From: Nocardioides sp. zg-1308
Lineage (GTDB): Bacteria > Actinomycetota > Actinomycetes > Propionibacteriales > Nocardioidaceae
Assembly (NCBI RefSeq): GCF_013155375.1
Contig: NZ_JABJQY010000002.1
Span: 992,001-1,056,000 of the forward strand
Direction: 5' to 3'
DNA length: 64,000 nt
A program made the position numbers and the translations under genes. Below are positions 17,455 to 25,658 of the stretch, piece after piece (the stretch's first letter is position 1; every line of letters begins with the position of its first letter). Under the pieces are notes generated by a model. It searched no databases and was not told where the DNA came from. It saw nothing but the letters and a program-made list of their open reading frames with translations.

Positions 17455-19278
17455 TCACTCCACCGTGACGGACTTCGCCAGGTTGCGGGGCTTGTCGATG
17501 TCGTGGCCGAGGTGCTGCGCCGCGTGGTAGGCGAGCAGCTGGAGCGGGATGGTCAGCAGGATCGGGTCGAGCTCCGGCTCGTTGCGGGGCACGACCACCC
17601 TCCGGGCCCCGATCTCGCCGAGGTCCACCTCGTCGTGGGTGATGACGACCAGGGGCCCCTGCCGGGCATCGATCTCGTGCAGCGCCCCGACGTTGCGGTC
17701 GGTCAGCTCGTCGAGCGGCACCACCGCGACGGTAGGCACCTCGGGGTCGATGAGCGCGAGCGGACCGTGCTTGAGCTCGGAGGTCTGGTAGGCCTCGGCG
17801 TGGCGGTAGCTGATCTCCTTGAACTTCTGCGCGCCCTCGCGCGCGACCGGGAAGCCGCGCACCCGCCCGACGAAGAACAGGCTGCGCGCCTGCGCGAGCT
17901 CCTTGGCCACCTCCACGAGGTCCGCCTCGCCGGCCAGCACCTCCTCGATCTGCGCCGGCAGCCGCTCGAGGCCCGCGACGAGGCGCTTGCCGTCGGCGAT
18001 GGACAGGTCGCGCACCCGGCCGAGCTGCAGGGCGAGCAGCGCGAAGCCGAGGAACATGTTGGTCAGCGCCTTCGTGCTCGCGACGGCGACCTCGGGGCCG
18101 GCGTGCAGGTAGATGCCGCCGTCGCACTCGCGGGCGATGGCCGAGCCGACCACGTTGACGAGCCCGACGCACCGGCCGCCCTTGCGGCGTACCTCCTGCA
18201 CGGCGAGCAGGGTGTCGATCGTCTCCCCGGACTGGCTGACCGCGACGTAGAGGGTGTCCGGCTCGATGACCGGGTCGCGGTAGCGGAACTCGCTGGCGGC
18301 CTCGGCGTCCGCCGGTATCCGGGCCAGCTCCTCGATGAGCGCGGCGCCCATCTGGCCGACGTAGTAGGCCGAGCCGCACCCGAGGATCTTCACCCGCCGC
18401 ACGGCGCGCAGGTCGCGTGCGTCCATGTCGAGCCCGCCGAGGTGCGCGGTGCCGAAGCGCTCGTCGAGGCGACCCCGCAGGACCGCCTGGGCGGTGGTGG
18501 GCTGCTCGAGGATCTCCTTGCGCATGAAGGACTCGTGCTCGCCCGCCTCGTACGCCGCCGCGTCGATGTCGACGACCGTGGCGGTCTTCCCGGTGGAGGC
18601 CAGGTCGCTGTGCCGCATGGTGGTGAAGCCGTCGGCGGTCACGGTGGCCATCTCGCCGTCGTCGAGCATCGCCACCGTCGTGGTGTGCCGCACGATCGCG
18701 GCGAGGTCGGAGGCGACGTACATCTCCTTGTCCCCCACCCCCACCACCAGGGGGCTGCCGTTGCGGGCGGCGACGATGCGGTCGGGGAAGTCGGCGTGCA
18801 GCACCGCGAGGCCGTACGTCCCCACCACCGCCCCGAGCGCGTCGCGGACCTTGCCCTCGAGGGTGTCGGCCTCGCTGCGGGCCACGAGGTGGGCGAGCAC
18901 CTCGGTGTCGGTGTCGCTGGCCAGGGTGATGCCGGCGTCGGTGAGCTCGGCGCGCAGGGCCGCGGAGTTGTCGATGATGCCGTTGTGGACGACGGCCACC
19001 CGCCCCGACTCGTCGGCGTGCGGGTGCGCGTTGGCGTCGGTGGCCGGGCCGTGGGTCGCCCATCGCGTGTGCCCGATGCCGGTGCTGCCGGTGAAGCGCT
19101 TCGGCAGGGCGTCGCCGAGCTCGCGCACCCGGCCGGCCTGCTTGGCGATCCTGATCCCGCGTCCGCCGAGCACCGCGACGCCCGCCGAGTCGTAGCCGCG
19201 GTGCTCGAGGCGGGTGAGTCCCTCGAGGACGACGGGGGCCGCGTCCTGGCGTCCGATGTAGCCGACGATTCCGCACAT
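17455..19278 (-). CDS. glmS: glutamine--fructose-6-phosphate aminotransferase (isomerizing)
   Basis: A 607-residue enzyme that makes glucosamine-6-phosphate from fructose-6-phosphate and glutamine, the first committed step to UDP-GlcNAc and so to peptidoglycan and mycothiol. MCGIVGYIG places the nucleophile Cys2 directly after the initiator Met; RLEHRGYDSAGVA and NHPPR-like RWATHG segments complete the glutaminase domain. Two SIS sugar-isomerase domains follow, with LGCGSAYYVGQ and SQSGETIDTL in the first and SELKHGPLALI in the second. The C-terminus ends DIDKPRNLAKSVTVE, as in complete GlmS proteins. It lies 18 bases after a small conserved gene. No glmS ribozyme is visible. Confidence 0.97.
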   Translation of the reverse strand: MCGIVGYIGRQDAAPVVLEGLTRLEHRGYDSAGVAVLGGRGIRIAKQAGRVRELGDALPKRFTGSTGIGHTRWATHGPATDANAHPHADESGRVAVVHNGIIDNSAALRAELTDAGITLASDTDTEVLAHLVARSEADTLEGKVRDALGAVVGTYGLAVLHADFPDRIVAARNGSPLVVGVGDKEMYVASDLAAIVRHTTTVAMLDDGEMATVTADGFTTMRHSDLASTGKTATVVDIDAAAYEAGEHESFMRKEILEQPTTAQAVLRGRLDERFGTAHLGGLDMDARDLRAVRRVKILGCGSAYYVGQMGAALIEELARIPADAEAASEFRYRDPVIEPDTLYVAVSQSGETIDTLLAVQEVRRKGGRCVGLVNVVGSAIARECDGGIYLHAGPEVAVASTKALTNMFLGFALLALQLGRVRDLSIADGKRLVAGLERLPAQIEEVLAGEADLVEVAKELAQARSLFFVGRVRGFPVAREGAQKFKEISYRHAEAYQTSELKHGPLALIDPEVPTVAVVPLDELTDRNVGALHEIDARQGPLVVITHDEVDLGEIGARRVVVPRNEPELDPILLTIPLQLLAYHAAQHLGHDIDKPRNLAKSVTVE

Positions 19279-19296
19279 GCTGTGTTCCTCCTGGGT

Positions 19297-19632
19297 TCAG
19301 CCGTAGACGATCCGGCGCAGCTGCCGCTCGGAGAGCCGTGGCGCCGCGACCACGCGGTGCTGCAGCTCCTCGGCGATGCGCGCGAAGATCTCGGGATTCC
19401 TGGCGCCGTACGTCTTCAGGCGCGCGTGCCGCTCGCGGACGTAGTCCTCCACCGGCTGGGAGTGGAAGGCGATCACGTCCTCGACCACGCGGGCCGCCTC
19501 GCCGGGGGTCAGCGAGGTGGTCGCCACCACGTGGGCGACGAGGTCGGGGTCGGGCACACCCGAAGACTGCGGGTTCTCGAGGTCGAAGTGCAACTTCCTG
19601 CCCGATATCGGGCAGACATACCTCCAACGCAT
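19297..19632 (-). CDS. small hypothetical protein upstream of glmS
   Basis: A 111-residue protein rich in Arg, Val and Ala, predicted mostly helical from about residue 30. The N-terminus RYVCPISGRKLHFDLENP is strand-like and has a single Cys. The middle part reads LTPGEAARVVEDVIAFHSQPVEDYVRERHARLK. No domain is recognised, and there is no signal peptide or membrane span. It lies 18 bases upstream of glmS on the same strand, so the two are likely cotranscribed; a link to amino-sugar supply is inference only. The chosen ATG is preceded by GAGG about 12 bases upstream. Confidence 0.6.
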   Translation of the reverse strand: MRWRYVCPISGRKLHFDLENPQSSGVPDPDLVAHVVATTSLTPGEAARVVEDVIAFHSQPVEDYVRERHARLKTYGARNPEIFARIAEELQHRVVAAPRLSERQLRRIVYG

Positions 19633-19767
19633 CGGGGACTACCTCGCGGCGTGGATCACACGAGCCCCAAGTGGTGTGAAAGCGGCGTCCTCACCCACCC
19701 AGAGGGGTACAGGTGGGGGGAAGCACCCATTCGCCAGCGAACACTGTGCGCGCCAGTGGGGATGTGC

Positions 19768-19773
19768 TACCCT
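19768..19773 (+). promoter_or_regulatory. candidate -10 element of the 41-aa gene
   Basis: TACCCT lies 31 bases before the ATG at 19805, leaving room for a short leader that contains the Shine-Dalgarno element GGGAGG. No clear -35. Confidence 0.4.
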
Positions 19774-19804
19774 GGGTGAACAGAAGGTGAACGGGAGGTG
19801 TCAC

Positions 19805-19930
19805 ATGAGCGAGCACACGATGACTGACGTACCGGTCTGCACCTGGGTTGCCGTCAGGGATGCGACGGGTCGCACCCACATGGAGGCACGCTGGTCGATC
19901 GCCACGACGGTCGCCACGAAGGCCGCCTGA
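19805..19930 (+). CDS. small protein (41 aa)
   Basis: A 41-residue ORF that starts MSEHTMTDVPVCTW and continues AVRDATGRTHMEARWS. A strong GGGAGG Shine-Dalgarno element lies 6 bases upstream, a candidate -10 lies before that, and a perfect terminator hairpin follows 17 bases after the stop, so the whole transcription unit is visible. I recall similar short ORFs from other actinobacterial genomes but no assigned function. One Cys, one Trp pair and no membrane segment. The unit lies alone between the divergent glmS operon and yceI. Confidence 0.65.
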   Translation: MSEHTMTDVPVCTWVAVRDATGRTHMEARWSIATTVATKAA

Positions 19931-19947
19931 GCGCAGGCCCCCCACAC

Positions 19948-19979
19948 GCGAGCCACGCCCCACCGGGGGCGTGGCTCGC
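19948..19979 (+). terminator. perfect 14-bp hairpin terminator
   Basis: GCGAGCCACGCCCC (19948-19961), loop ACCG, then GGGGCGTGGCTCGC (19966-19979), directly downstream of the 41-aa gene. It is followed by TGTCGTGTG, not a full U-tract. Confidence 0.85.
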
Positions 19980-20046
19980 TGTCGTGTGCGGGTCCGGAGA
20001 ACTCGCCACAGTCATCGGGAATGAACGCGGACACCCCGCCGTTCCT

Positions 20047-20070
20047 GTGGTTGAATCTTCTACCAACCAC
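20047..20070. promoter_or_regulatory. inverted repeat in the yceI promoter region
   Basis: GTGGTTG, 10 bases, CAACCAC: a perfect 7-base inverted pair with about two helical turns between half-site starts, 21 bases before the yceI ATG. It suits a dimeric repressor of MarR type, often found with yceI, though no marR gene is in this window. Confidence 0.45.
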
Positions 20071-20091
20071 CACCTTCGAGGAGCCCCTGCC

Positions 20092-20661
20092 ATGACCACC
20101 GGATTCGACGCCCCCACCACCGCCATCGACGACCTCACCGGCGACTACACCATCGACGTCAGCCACAGCCGCCTCGGCTTCGTCGCCCGCCACGCGATGG
20201 TCACCAAGGTCCGCGGCCAGTTCGGCGCCTTCACCGGCACCGCCCGCATCGACGAGACCGACCCCGCCGCCTCCCAGGTCGACCTCTCCATCGACGTCAC
20301 CTCGGTCGAGACCGGCAGCCCGGACCGCGACGGCCACCTCAAGTCCGGCGACTTCTTCGACACCGAGCAGTACCCCAGCATCACCTTCACCTCCACCGAC
20401 GTGAAGCGCTCCGGCAGCGACTGGACCGTCACCGGTGACCTGACCATCAAGGACGTCACGAAGCCCGTCACGATCGAGTTCGAGCAGACCGGCTCGGCCC
20501 GTGACCCCTTCGGCAACCTCCGCGTCGGCTTCGAGGGCGAGACCACCATCAACCGCAAGGACTGGGGCCTCACCTGGAACGCCGCGCTCGAGACCGGCGG
20601 CGTCCTCGTCTCCGACAAGATCAAGCTCGAGTTCGACGTCTCCGCCATCCAGAACGCGTGA
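20092..20661 (+). CDS. YceI family protein
   Basis: A 189-residue lipocalin-like protein of the YceI family, which forms an eight-stranded barrel that binds polyisoprenoid chains. Clear family segments are YTIDVSHSRLGFVARH near residue 20, KVRGQFGAFTGTARID, SGDFFDTEQYPSITFTST and the C-terminal INRKDWGLTWN. There is no signal peptide, so this is the cytoplasmic actinobacterial type, not the periplasmic E. coli type. The function in actinobacteria is unproven. The Shine-Dalgarno GAGGAG lies 9 bases before the ATG. It stands alone, with a perfect inverted repeat in its promoter. Confidence 0.93.
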   Translation: MTTGFDAPTTAIDDLTGDYTIDVSHSRLGFVARHAMVTKVRGQFGAFTGTARIDETDPAASQVDLSIDVTSVETGSPDRDGHLKSGDFFDTEQYPSITFTSTDVKRSGSDWTVTGDLTIKDVTKPVTIEFEQTGSARDPFGNLRVGFEGETTINRKDWGLTWNAALETGGVLVSDKIKLEFDVSAIQNA

Positions 20662-20686
20662 CCTTCGCACCCGAGTTCCGTGCTTC

Positions 20687-20738
20687 CAGGTAGGGATCTC
20701 TACCTGTAGGCCCGGTGGTCACCGGATATCCGGTGACC
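20687..20738. promoter_or_regulatory. two adjacent palindromes between yceI and helicase
   Basis: The first, 20687-20706, is CAGGTAGGGATCTCTACCTG, a 20-base palindrome with one mismatched symmetric pair. The second, 20717-20738, is a perfect 22-base palindrome with half-site GGTCACCGGAT and no loop. Ten bases separate them. Loop-free palindromes fold poorly as RNA terminators, so protein binding sites are possible. Confidence 0.55.
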
Positions 20739-20794
20739 GCCCCGGGACCGGCCCGGCACCGCCCGGGGCCGCCCGGGGCCGGCATGGACGAGCA

Positions 20795-20830
20795 AGGAGC
20801 CCCGCCCGCGACCATCGCGGCGGGGCTCCT
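20795..20830 (-). terminator. hairpin at the 3' end of the helicase gene
   Basis: AGGAGCCCCGCC (20795-20806) pairs with GGCGGGGCTCCT (20819-20830), a perfect 12-base stem with a 12-base loop, 20 bases after the helicase stop on the minus strand. Confidence 0.75.
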
Positions 20831-20849
20831 GTGCGTCAGGACCCGTACG

Positions 20850-22580
20850 TCAGGACCGGGGGTTCTTGCCCTTGTAGCCGCCGCCCTTGGCGTGCCCGCC
20901 GCCGGTGCGACCGCGGAACGGCCCGTTGTCCGGCTTGATCTCGATGAGCTTGCCGGAGATCCGCGTGGCGGCGAGCCGGTCGAGGGTGCCCGGCGGCAGC
21001 TCGGCGGGGAGCTCGACGACGGAGAAGTCCGGCTTGATGGAGATGTAGCCGAAGTCGCCGCGCGACAGCCCGCCCTCGTTGGCCAGGGCGCCGACGATCT
21101 GGCGCGGCTCGACCTTGTGGCGCTTGCCGACCTCGATGCGGTACGCCGCCATCGGCTGGCCGCTGCGCGACTCCCGCGGGGGGCGGTCGGCCTTGCCGGC
21201 GTGGCTGGAGCGCTCCTCGAACGAGCGGGTGCGCTGCTCGGGCTCCGGCTCGAGCAGCAGCGGCTGCTCGCCGTGCATCACCGCCGCGAGGGCGGCGGCC
21301 ACGTCGACCTCGGCCACGTCGTGCTCGCTGACGTAGTGCGAGACGACGTCGCGGAAGAAGTCGATGCGCTCGGGCTCGGACAGCGCCTGGGTGATCTGGT
21401 CGTCGAAGCGCGAGAGGCGGGTGGCGTTGACGTCGTCGACCGTCGGCAGCTGCATCTGGGTCAGCGGCTGGCGGGTGGCCTTCTCGATGGCCCGCAGCAG
21501 GTGGCGCTCGCGCGGGGTGACGAAGGCGATCGAGTCGCCGGTGCGGCCGGCGCGGCCGGTGCGACCGATGCGGTGGACGTAGGACTCGGTGTCGGTCGGG
21601 ATGTCGTAGTTGACGACGTGGCTGATCCGCTCGACGTCGAGGCCGCGGGCCGCGACGTCGGTGGCCACGAGGATGTCGAGCTTGCCGGCCTTGAGCTGGT
21701 TGATGGTGCGCTCGCGCTGCACCTGCGCCACGTCGCCGTTGATCGCCATCGCGGAGTAGCCCCGGGCACGGAGCTTCTCGGCCAGCGTCTCGGTCTCGTT
21801 CTTGGTGCGGACGAAGACGATCATCCCCTCGAAGTTCTCCACCTCGAGGATGCGCGTGAGGGCGTCGACCTTCTGCGGGTAGGACACGATGAGGTAGCGC
21901 TGGGTGATCGAGGAGACCGTCGAGGTCTTGTTCTTGACGGTGATCTCGACGGGGTTTTCCAGGTACTTCTTGGAGATCCGGCGGATCTGCGCCGGCATGG
22001 TGGCCGAGAACAGCGCCACGTGCTTGTCGGCGGGGGTGTCGGCGAGGATCGTCTCGACGTCCTCGGCGAAGCCCATCTTGAGCATCTCGTCGGCCTCGTC
22101 GAGGACGAGGAAGCGCAGCTCCGAGAGGTCGAGCGTGCCCTTCTCTAGGTGGTCCATGATGCGACCGGGGGTGCCGACGACGACGTGCACGCCGCGGCGC
22201 AGCGCGGACAGCTGGACGCCGTAGCCCTGGCCGCCGTAGATCGGCAGCACGCGGACGCCCTTCATGTGGGCGGCGTACTTCTCGAAGGCCTCGGAGACCT
22301 GCAGCGCGAGCTCGCGCGTCGGGGCCAGCACGAGCGCCTGCGGGGTCTTCTGCGACAGGTCGAGCTGCGACAGGATCGGCAGCGCGAAGGCCGCCGTCTT
22401 GCCGGTGCCGGTCTGCGCGAGGCCGACGACGTGGCGTCCCTCGAGCAGCGGCGGGATGGTCTGGGCCTGGATCTGGGAGGGCGTCTCGTAGCCGACGTCG
22501 GCCAGCGCCTTCAGGACCTCGGGCGAGAGGCCGAGGTCGGAGAAGTTCTGCTCGGGCGCTGCGGGCTGGTCGTCACTCAC
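20850..22580 (-). CDS. deaD: DEAD-box RNA helicase (CsdA/DeaD-like)
   Basis: A 576-residue ATP-dependent RNA helicase. The motifs are complete: Q motif in FSDLGLSPEVLKALADVGYETPSQIQ-type sequence, AQTGTGKT (I), PTRELALQ (Ia), TPGR (Ib), DEAD (II), SAT (III), ARGLDVERISHV (V) and HRIGRTGRAG (VI). The C-terminal ~130 residues hold a DbpA-like RNA-binding domain (YRIEVGKRHKVEPRQIVGALAN) and a Gly/Lys-rich tail ending GGGYKGKNPRS. Such enzymes assist ribosome assembly and mRNA turnover, often in the cold. I place the start at the GTG at 22580, not the in-frame TTG two codons earlier, because a TACCGT -10 ends 7 bases before it. Confidence 0.95.
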   Translation of the reverse strand: MSDDQPAAPEQNFSDLGLSPEVLKALADVGYETPSQIQAQTIPPLLEGRHVVGLAQTGTGKTAAFALPILSQLDLSQKTPQALVLAPTRELALQVSEAFEKYAAHMKGVRVLPIYGGQGYGVQLSALRRGVHVVVGTPGRIMDHLEKGTLDLSELRFLVLDEADEMLKMGFAEDVETILADTPADKHVALFSATMPAQIRRISKKYLENPVEITVKNKTSTVSSITQRYLIVSYPQKVDALTRILEVENFEGMIVFVRTKNETETLAEKLRARGYSAMAINGDVAQVQRERTINQLKAGKLDILVATDVAARGLDVERISHVVNYDIPTDTESYVHRIGRTGRAGRTGDSIAFVTPRERHLLRAIEKATRQPLTQMQLPTVDDVNATRLSRFDDQITQALSEPERIDFFRDVVSHYVSEHDVAEVDVAAALAAVMHGEQPLLLEPEPEQRTRSFEERSSHAGKADRPPRESRSGQPMAAYRIEVGKRHKVEPRQIVGALANEGGLSRGDFGYISIKPDFSVVELPAELPPGTLDRLAATRISGKLIEIKPDNGPFRGRTGGGHAKGGGYKGKNPRS

Positions 22581-22587
22581 GCTCAAT

Positions 22588-22593
22588 ACGGTA
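22588..22593 (-). promoter_or_regulatory. -10 element of the helicase gene
   Basis: TACCGT (minus strand) ends 7 bases before the GTG at 22580; this spacing decides the start and implies a leaderless message. Confidence 0.5.
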
Positions 22594-22687
22594 GGGCCTC
22601 ACGGGGGATTAGGGGATTCCGCGGGACGCCGGATCCGCCCCGATAAGCGCGCGACAGCGCGGCGCGTGAGGCAGCACACTTCCTGCC

Positions 22688-23713
22688 ATGCCAGAGCAGT
22701 CCTCCTCCACCGACACGTCCACCCCGACCTCCACCCCGACGTCCACCCCGACGTCCACCCCGGCGTCCACCGCTCCGACCCCGTCCACCCCCGGCCTGCC
22801 CGCGGGCCTCACCACCCGCCCGCTCCGGACGTCCGACGCCCACGCCGTCTTCGTGCTGATGGCCGCGCAGGAGGCGGAGGACATCGGCCAGGTCGCCGTC
22901 GAGGAGGCCGACATCGTCAGCGACTGGGCCAAGCCCAGCCACGACCTGGGTGCGCGCTCGGTCGGCGTCTTCGAGGGCGAGGCGCTCGTCGCGTACGCCG
23001 AGCTGATGGGCGCCGACCGCGCCGACACCGCCGTGCTCCCCTCCCACCGCGGTCGCGGCATCGGGACCTGGCTGGCCCACTGGCTCCAGGACCTCGGGCG
23101 AGCCGTCGGCTCGAGCGTCATCGGGATGCCGGTGCCGCAGGGGTCCCCGGGCGACCGGCTGCTGGAGTCGCTGGGCTACCACGTCCGCTGGACCAGCTGG
23201 GTGCTGAAGCTGCCGGAGGGGGCGACGATCCCCGAGCGCGACCTGCCGCCCGGCCACGTCGTACGCACGGCCGAGCCGGCCGAGCTGCGCGCGGCGCACG
23301 ACGTGCTGGAGGACGCCTTCCTCGAGTGGTCGGTGCGCGAGCGCGAGAGCTTCGAGGACTTCGAGGCGGCCACCACCGGACGCCCCGGCTTCGAGCCGTG
23401 GAACCTCCGGGTCGTCGTCGACGCGGACGGCGCGGTCGTCGGGGTGTCGCTGGTGCTCGTCTCCGACAACGGCACGACCGGGTTCGTCGACCGCCTCGCC
23501 GTACGGCGCGACCAGCGCAACCGCGGGCTCGCCCAGGCGCTGCTCGTGGACTCCTTCGCGCGGGCCCGCGAGCACGGCACGTCGACCTCCGAGCTCAGCA
23601 CCGACTCGCGCACCGGCGCGCTCGGGCTGTACGAGCGTGTCGGGATGGTGGCGACCAGCACCTGGGTCAACCGGGGGATCCAGCTGGGCCCGTCCGGGGA
23701 CGGCGCACTTTGA
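22688..23713 (+). CDS. tandem-GNAT acetyltransferase
   Basis: A 341-residue protein with two GNAT folds. In the first, HRGRGIGTWLAHWLQDLG near residue 120 is the acetyl-CoA pyrophosphate loop. In the second, VRRDQRNRGLAQALLVDSFA near residue 280 is another intact R/Q-x-x-G-x-G/A loop. The two-domain layout resembles mycothiol synthase MshD, but the length and N-terminus differ, so the substrate is open. Residues 10-30 are a low-complexity TSTPTSTPTST run encoded by 12-base tandem repeats, probably a disordered tail. No signal peptide. The ATG follows a CACACT hexamer by 7 bases. Confidence 0.8.
   Translation: MPEQSSSTDTSTPTSTPTSTPTSTPASTAPTPSTPGLPAGLTTRPLRTSDAHAVFVLMAAQEAEDIGQVAVEEADIVSDWAKPSHDLGARSVGVFEGEALVAYAELMGADRADTAVLPSHRGRGIGTWLAHWLQDLGRAVGSSVIGMPVPQGSPGDRLLESLGYHVRWTSWVLKLPEGATIPERDLPPGHVVRTAEPAELRAAHDVLEDAFLEWSVRERESFEDFEAATTGRPGFEPWNLRVVVDADGAVVGVSLVLVSDNGTTGFVDRLAVRRDQRNRGLAQALLVDSFARAREHGTSTSELSTDSRTGALGLYERVGMVATSTWVNRGIQLGPSGDGAL
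22709..22768 (+). repeat. 12-bp tandem repeat coding Thr-Pro-Thr-Ser
   Basis: About four copies of a 12-base unit of the form ACGTCCACCCCG encode the TPTS run in the N-terminal tail of the acetyltransferase. The repeat is in frame, so copy changes would only alter tail length. Confidence 0.75.
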
Positions 23714-23886
23714 TCGATCGGCGACAGAAGATTCCCGTGAAAAGCTCTGGTCTAGACACGGCTCACCCCTAGGGATCGCTTGCTGTCGCGGGCCCTTTCC
23801 AGCCCTTACCATTCGACCAACGCCGTTCGGGCGGCGACACGGCAGGGGCGTGGGGCTCCTGTCTTGACTGTTCTGTGGGGGTACTC

Positions 23887-24720
23887 GTGCAAGATCTGCA
23901 TGCATTGGTCGTCGAAGACGATCCAGACATTTCCTCGGCGCTGGTGGAGACCCTCGAGGGGGCCGGCTTCCGCGTCACGACGGCGCGCGACGGACGCGCA
24001 GCGGTCGAGGTGGCCGCCGCGGACCCGCCCGACCTCGTGACGCTAGACCTGACGCTGCCGCACATGGACGGCATCGAGGTGTGCCGCCGCATCCGCGAGA
24101 GCAGCGACTGCTACATCGTGATCGTGTCCGCGCGCTCCGACGAGGTCGACAAGCTGATCGGGCTCGAGGTCGGCGCCGACGACTTCGTGCTCAAGCCGTT
24201 CTCGCCCCGCGAGCTGCGGGCCCGCGTGGCGGCGCTGTTCCGGCGCCCCCGCTCGGCCGCCGCGGCCGAGGAGGCCCCGGTCGCCCGGTCGCCGCACGTG
24301 CCGGCTCCGGCTCAGCCCACCGACGAGCCGGCCACCATCGCGGCCGGCGCGGGCCTGGTCATCAACTCCGCGCGGCGCGAGGTGCAGGTCAACGGAGCGA
24401 TCGTCGACCTCACCCGCATCGAGTACGACGTCCTGGAGTACCTCGCCACCCACCTCTCCCGGGTCTGCACCCGCGAGGAGATGGTGCTCGCGATCTGGAG
24501 CAGCGCGCTCACCCACGACCACCACCTGGTGGACGTGCACGTGGCCAACCTGCGCGGCAAGCTGCGCCGTCACTCCGACGCCACCTGGATCCACACGATC
24601 CGCGGCATCGGCTACCGGATGGACCGCGAGGGCAGCCCGCAGGAGCGGCGCGCCGGTGGCGGGCCCTACCTGGTGGCCCGCATCGACTCCGAGGACTGGG
24701 CCCGCGGCCTGGACTTCTGA
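23887..24720 (+). CDS. OmpR/RegX3-type response regulator (orphan)
   Basis: A 277-residue two-component regulator. The receiver domain has acidic pair EDD at residues 10-12, phospho-acceptor Asp54 in VTLDLTLPHMDG, the switch region IVIVSARS and Lys in LKPFS. A ~45-residue Ala/Pro-rich linker leads to a winged-helix domain with LTRIEYDVLEYLA and the recognition helix VDVHVANLRGKLRR. No histidine kinase lies nearby. I chose the GTG at 23887 because GGGGG lies 5 bases before it; the GTG at 23875 in the same frame has no such site. It is followed by a paralogous regulator and an ABC exporter that it may control. Confidence 0.9.
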   Translation: MQDLHALVVEDDPDISSALVETLEGAGFRVTTARDGRAAVEVAAADPPDLVTLDLTLPHMDGIEVCRRIRESSDCYIVIVSARSDEVDKLIGLEVGADDFVLKPFSPRELRARVAALFRRPRSAAAAEEAPVARSPHVPAPAQPTDEPATIAAGAGLVINSARREVQVNGAIVDLTRIEYDVLEYLATHLSRVCTREEMVLAIWSSALTHDHHLVDVHVANLRGKLRRHSDATWIHTIRGIGYRMDREGSPQERRAGGGPYLVARIDSEDWARGLDF

Positions 24721-24814
24721 CGTCCGTGTGCCGGGCGCTCCTCGCCCGGATGATCCACTCAGGTTTACGACGCGTGCACCCGGGTAGATGATTCATCAAC
24801 TTGGGAGCAATCAG

Positions 24815-25645
24815 ATGATGAACGAACGCACCGCCGTGGTCGTCGAGGACGACCACGATGTCGGCGACGCCATTTCCGCACTGCTCGACCAGGCCGGCTT
24901 CGACGTCGTGGTCGCCCGCACGGGCGCCGAGGCGCTGACGATCATCAGCGAGGGTCGACCCGACCTCGTCACGCTGGACCTGTCGCTGCCCGACATCGAC
25001 GGGGTGGAGGTCTGCCGCCAGATCCGGACGGTGAGCGACTGCTACGTCATCGTCATCAGCGCCCGGACGGCCGAGGTCGACCGGCTCATCGGCCTCGAGG
25101 TCGGCGCCGACGACTACCTCGTCAAGCCGTTCTCGATGCGCGAGCTCCAGGCCCGGGTGGCCGCGCTCTTCCGCCGGCCGCGCTCGTCGGAGGCGCTCGT
25201 GCCGGCCGGGGTCGACGCGGCGCACGCGGTCGTGGCCCACCGCCAGCAGGCGGCCCGGCCCACCACGACCCGCTCGACCACCGGCTGGCCCGCGCCCGCG
25301 CCGGACCCGTCGTCCCCCCACGAGCCCGCCCCGGGCTCCGTGGGCTGCGACGACCTGAGCCTCAACCAGGACGCCCGCGAGGTGCTCGTCCTGGGCGAGG
25401 AGGTCGACCTGACCCGCACCGAGTTCGACCTGCTCGCCCACCTCGTCACCAACCCCGGCGTCGTGGTCCCGCGTGAGGAGCTCATGCGCGCGGTCTGGGC
25501 CACCGACTTCGTCCCGGACAGCACCCACGTCGTCGACGTGCACCTGGCCAACCTGCGCCGCAAGCTGCGCGCGGCCGCTGCCGACAACCAGTGGATCCGC
25601 ACCATCCGCGGCGTGGGCTTCCGCTTCGACCCCTGCTGCTCCTGA
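24815..25645 (+). CDS. OmpR/RegX3-type response regulator (orphan, paralogue)
   Basis: A 276-residue paralogue of the regulator just upstream, with the same order: receiver (EDD at 11-13, Asp55 in VTLDLSLPDIDG, VKPFS), a long Pro/Ala/Ser-rich linker of ~60 residues, and a winged helix with LTRTEFDLLAHLV and VDVHLANLRRKLRA. The pair arose by duplication and both retain all phosphorylation residues. The ATG at 24815 has GGGAG 7 bases upstream, which favours it over an in-frame ATG at 24788. It converges on the FtsX permease operon with a 13-base gap. No kinase gene is in the window. Confidence 0.9.
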   Translation: MMNERTAVVVEDDHDVGDAISALLDQAGFDVVVARTGAEALTIISEGRPDLVTLDLSLPDIDGVEVCRQIRTVSDCYVIVISARTAEVDRLIGLEVGADDYLVKPFSMRELQARVAALFRRPRSSEALVPAGVDAAHAVVAHRQQAARPTTTRSTTGWPAPAPDPSSPHEPAPGSVGCDDLSLNQDAREVLVLGEEVDLTRTEFDLLAHLVTNPGVVVPREELMRAVWATDFVPDSTHVVDVHLANLRRKLRAAAADNQWIRTIRGVGFRFDPCCS

Positions 25646-25658
25646 GCGGGGCCCGGCC

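Noticed and set aside
17455..19278. glmS ribozyme or mobile element at glmS
   Set aside because: The upstream gap on the glmS strand is only 18 bases, and no Tn7-like genes or ends are seen downstream of the stop.
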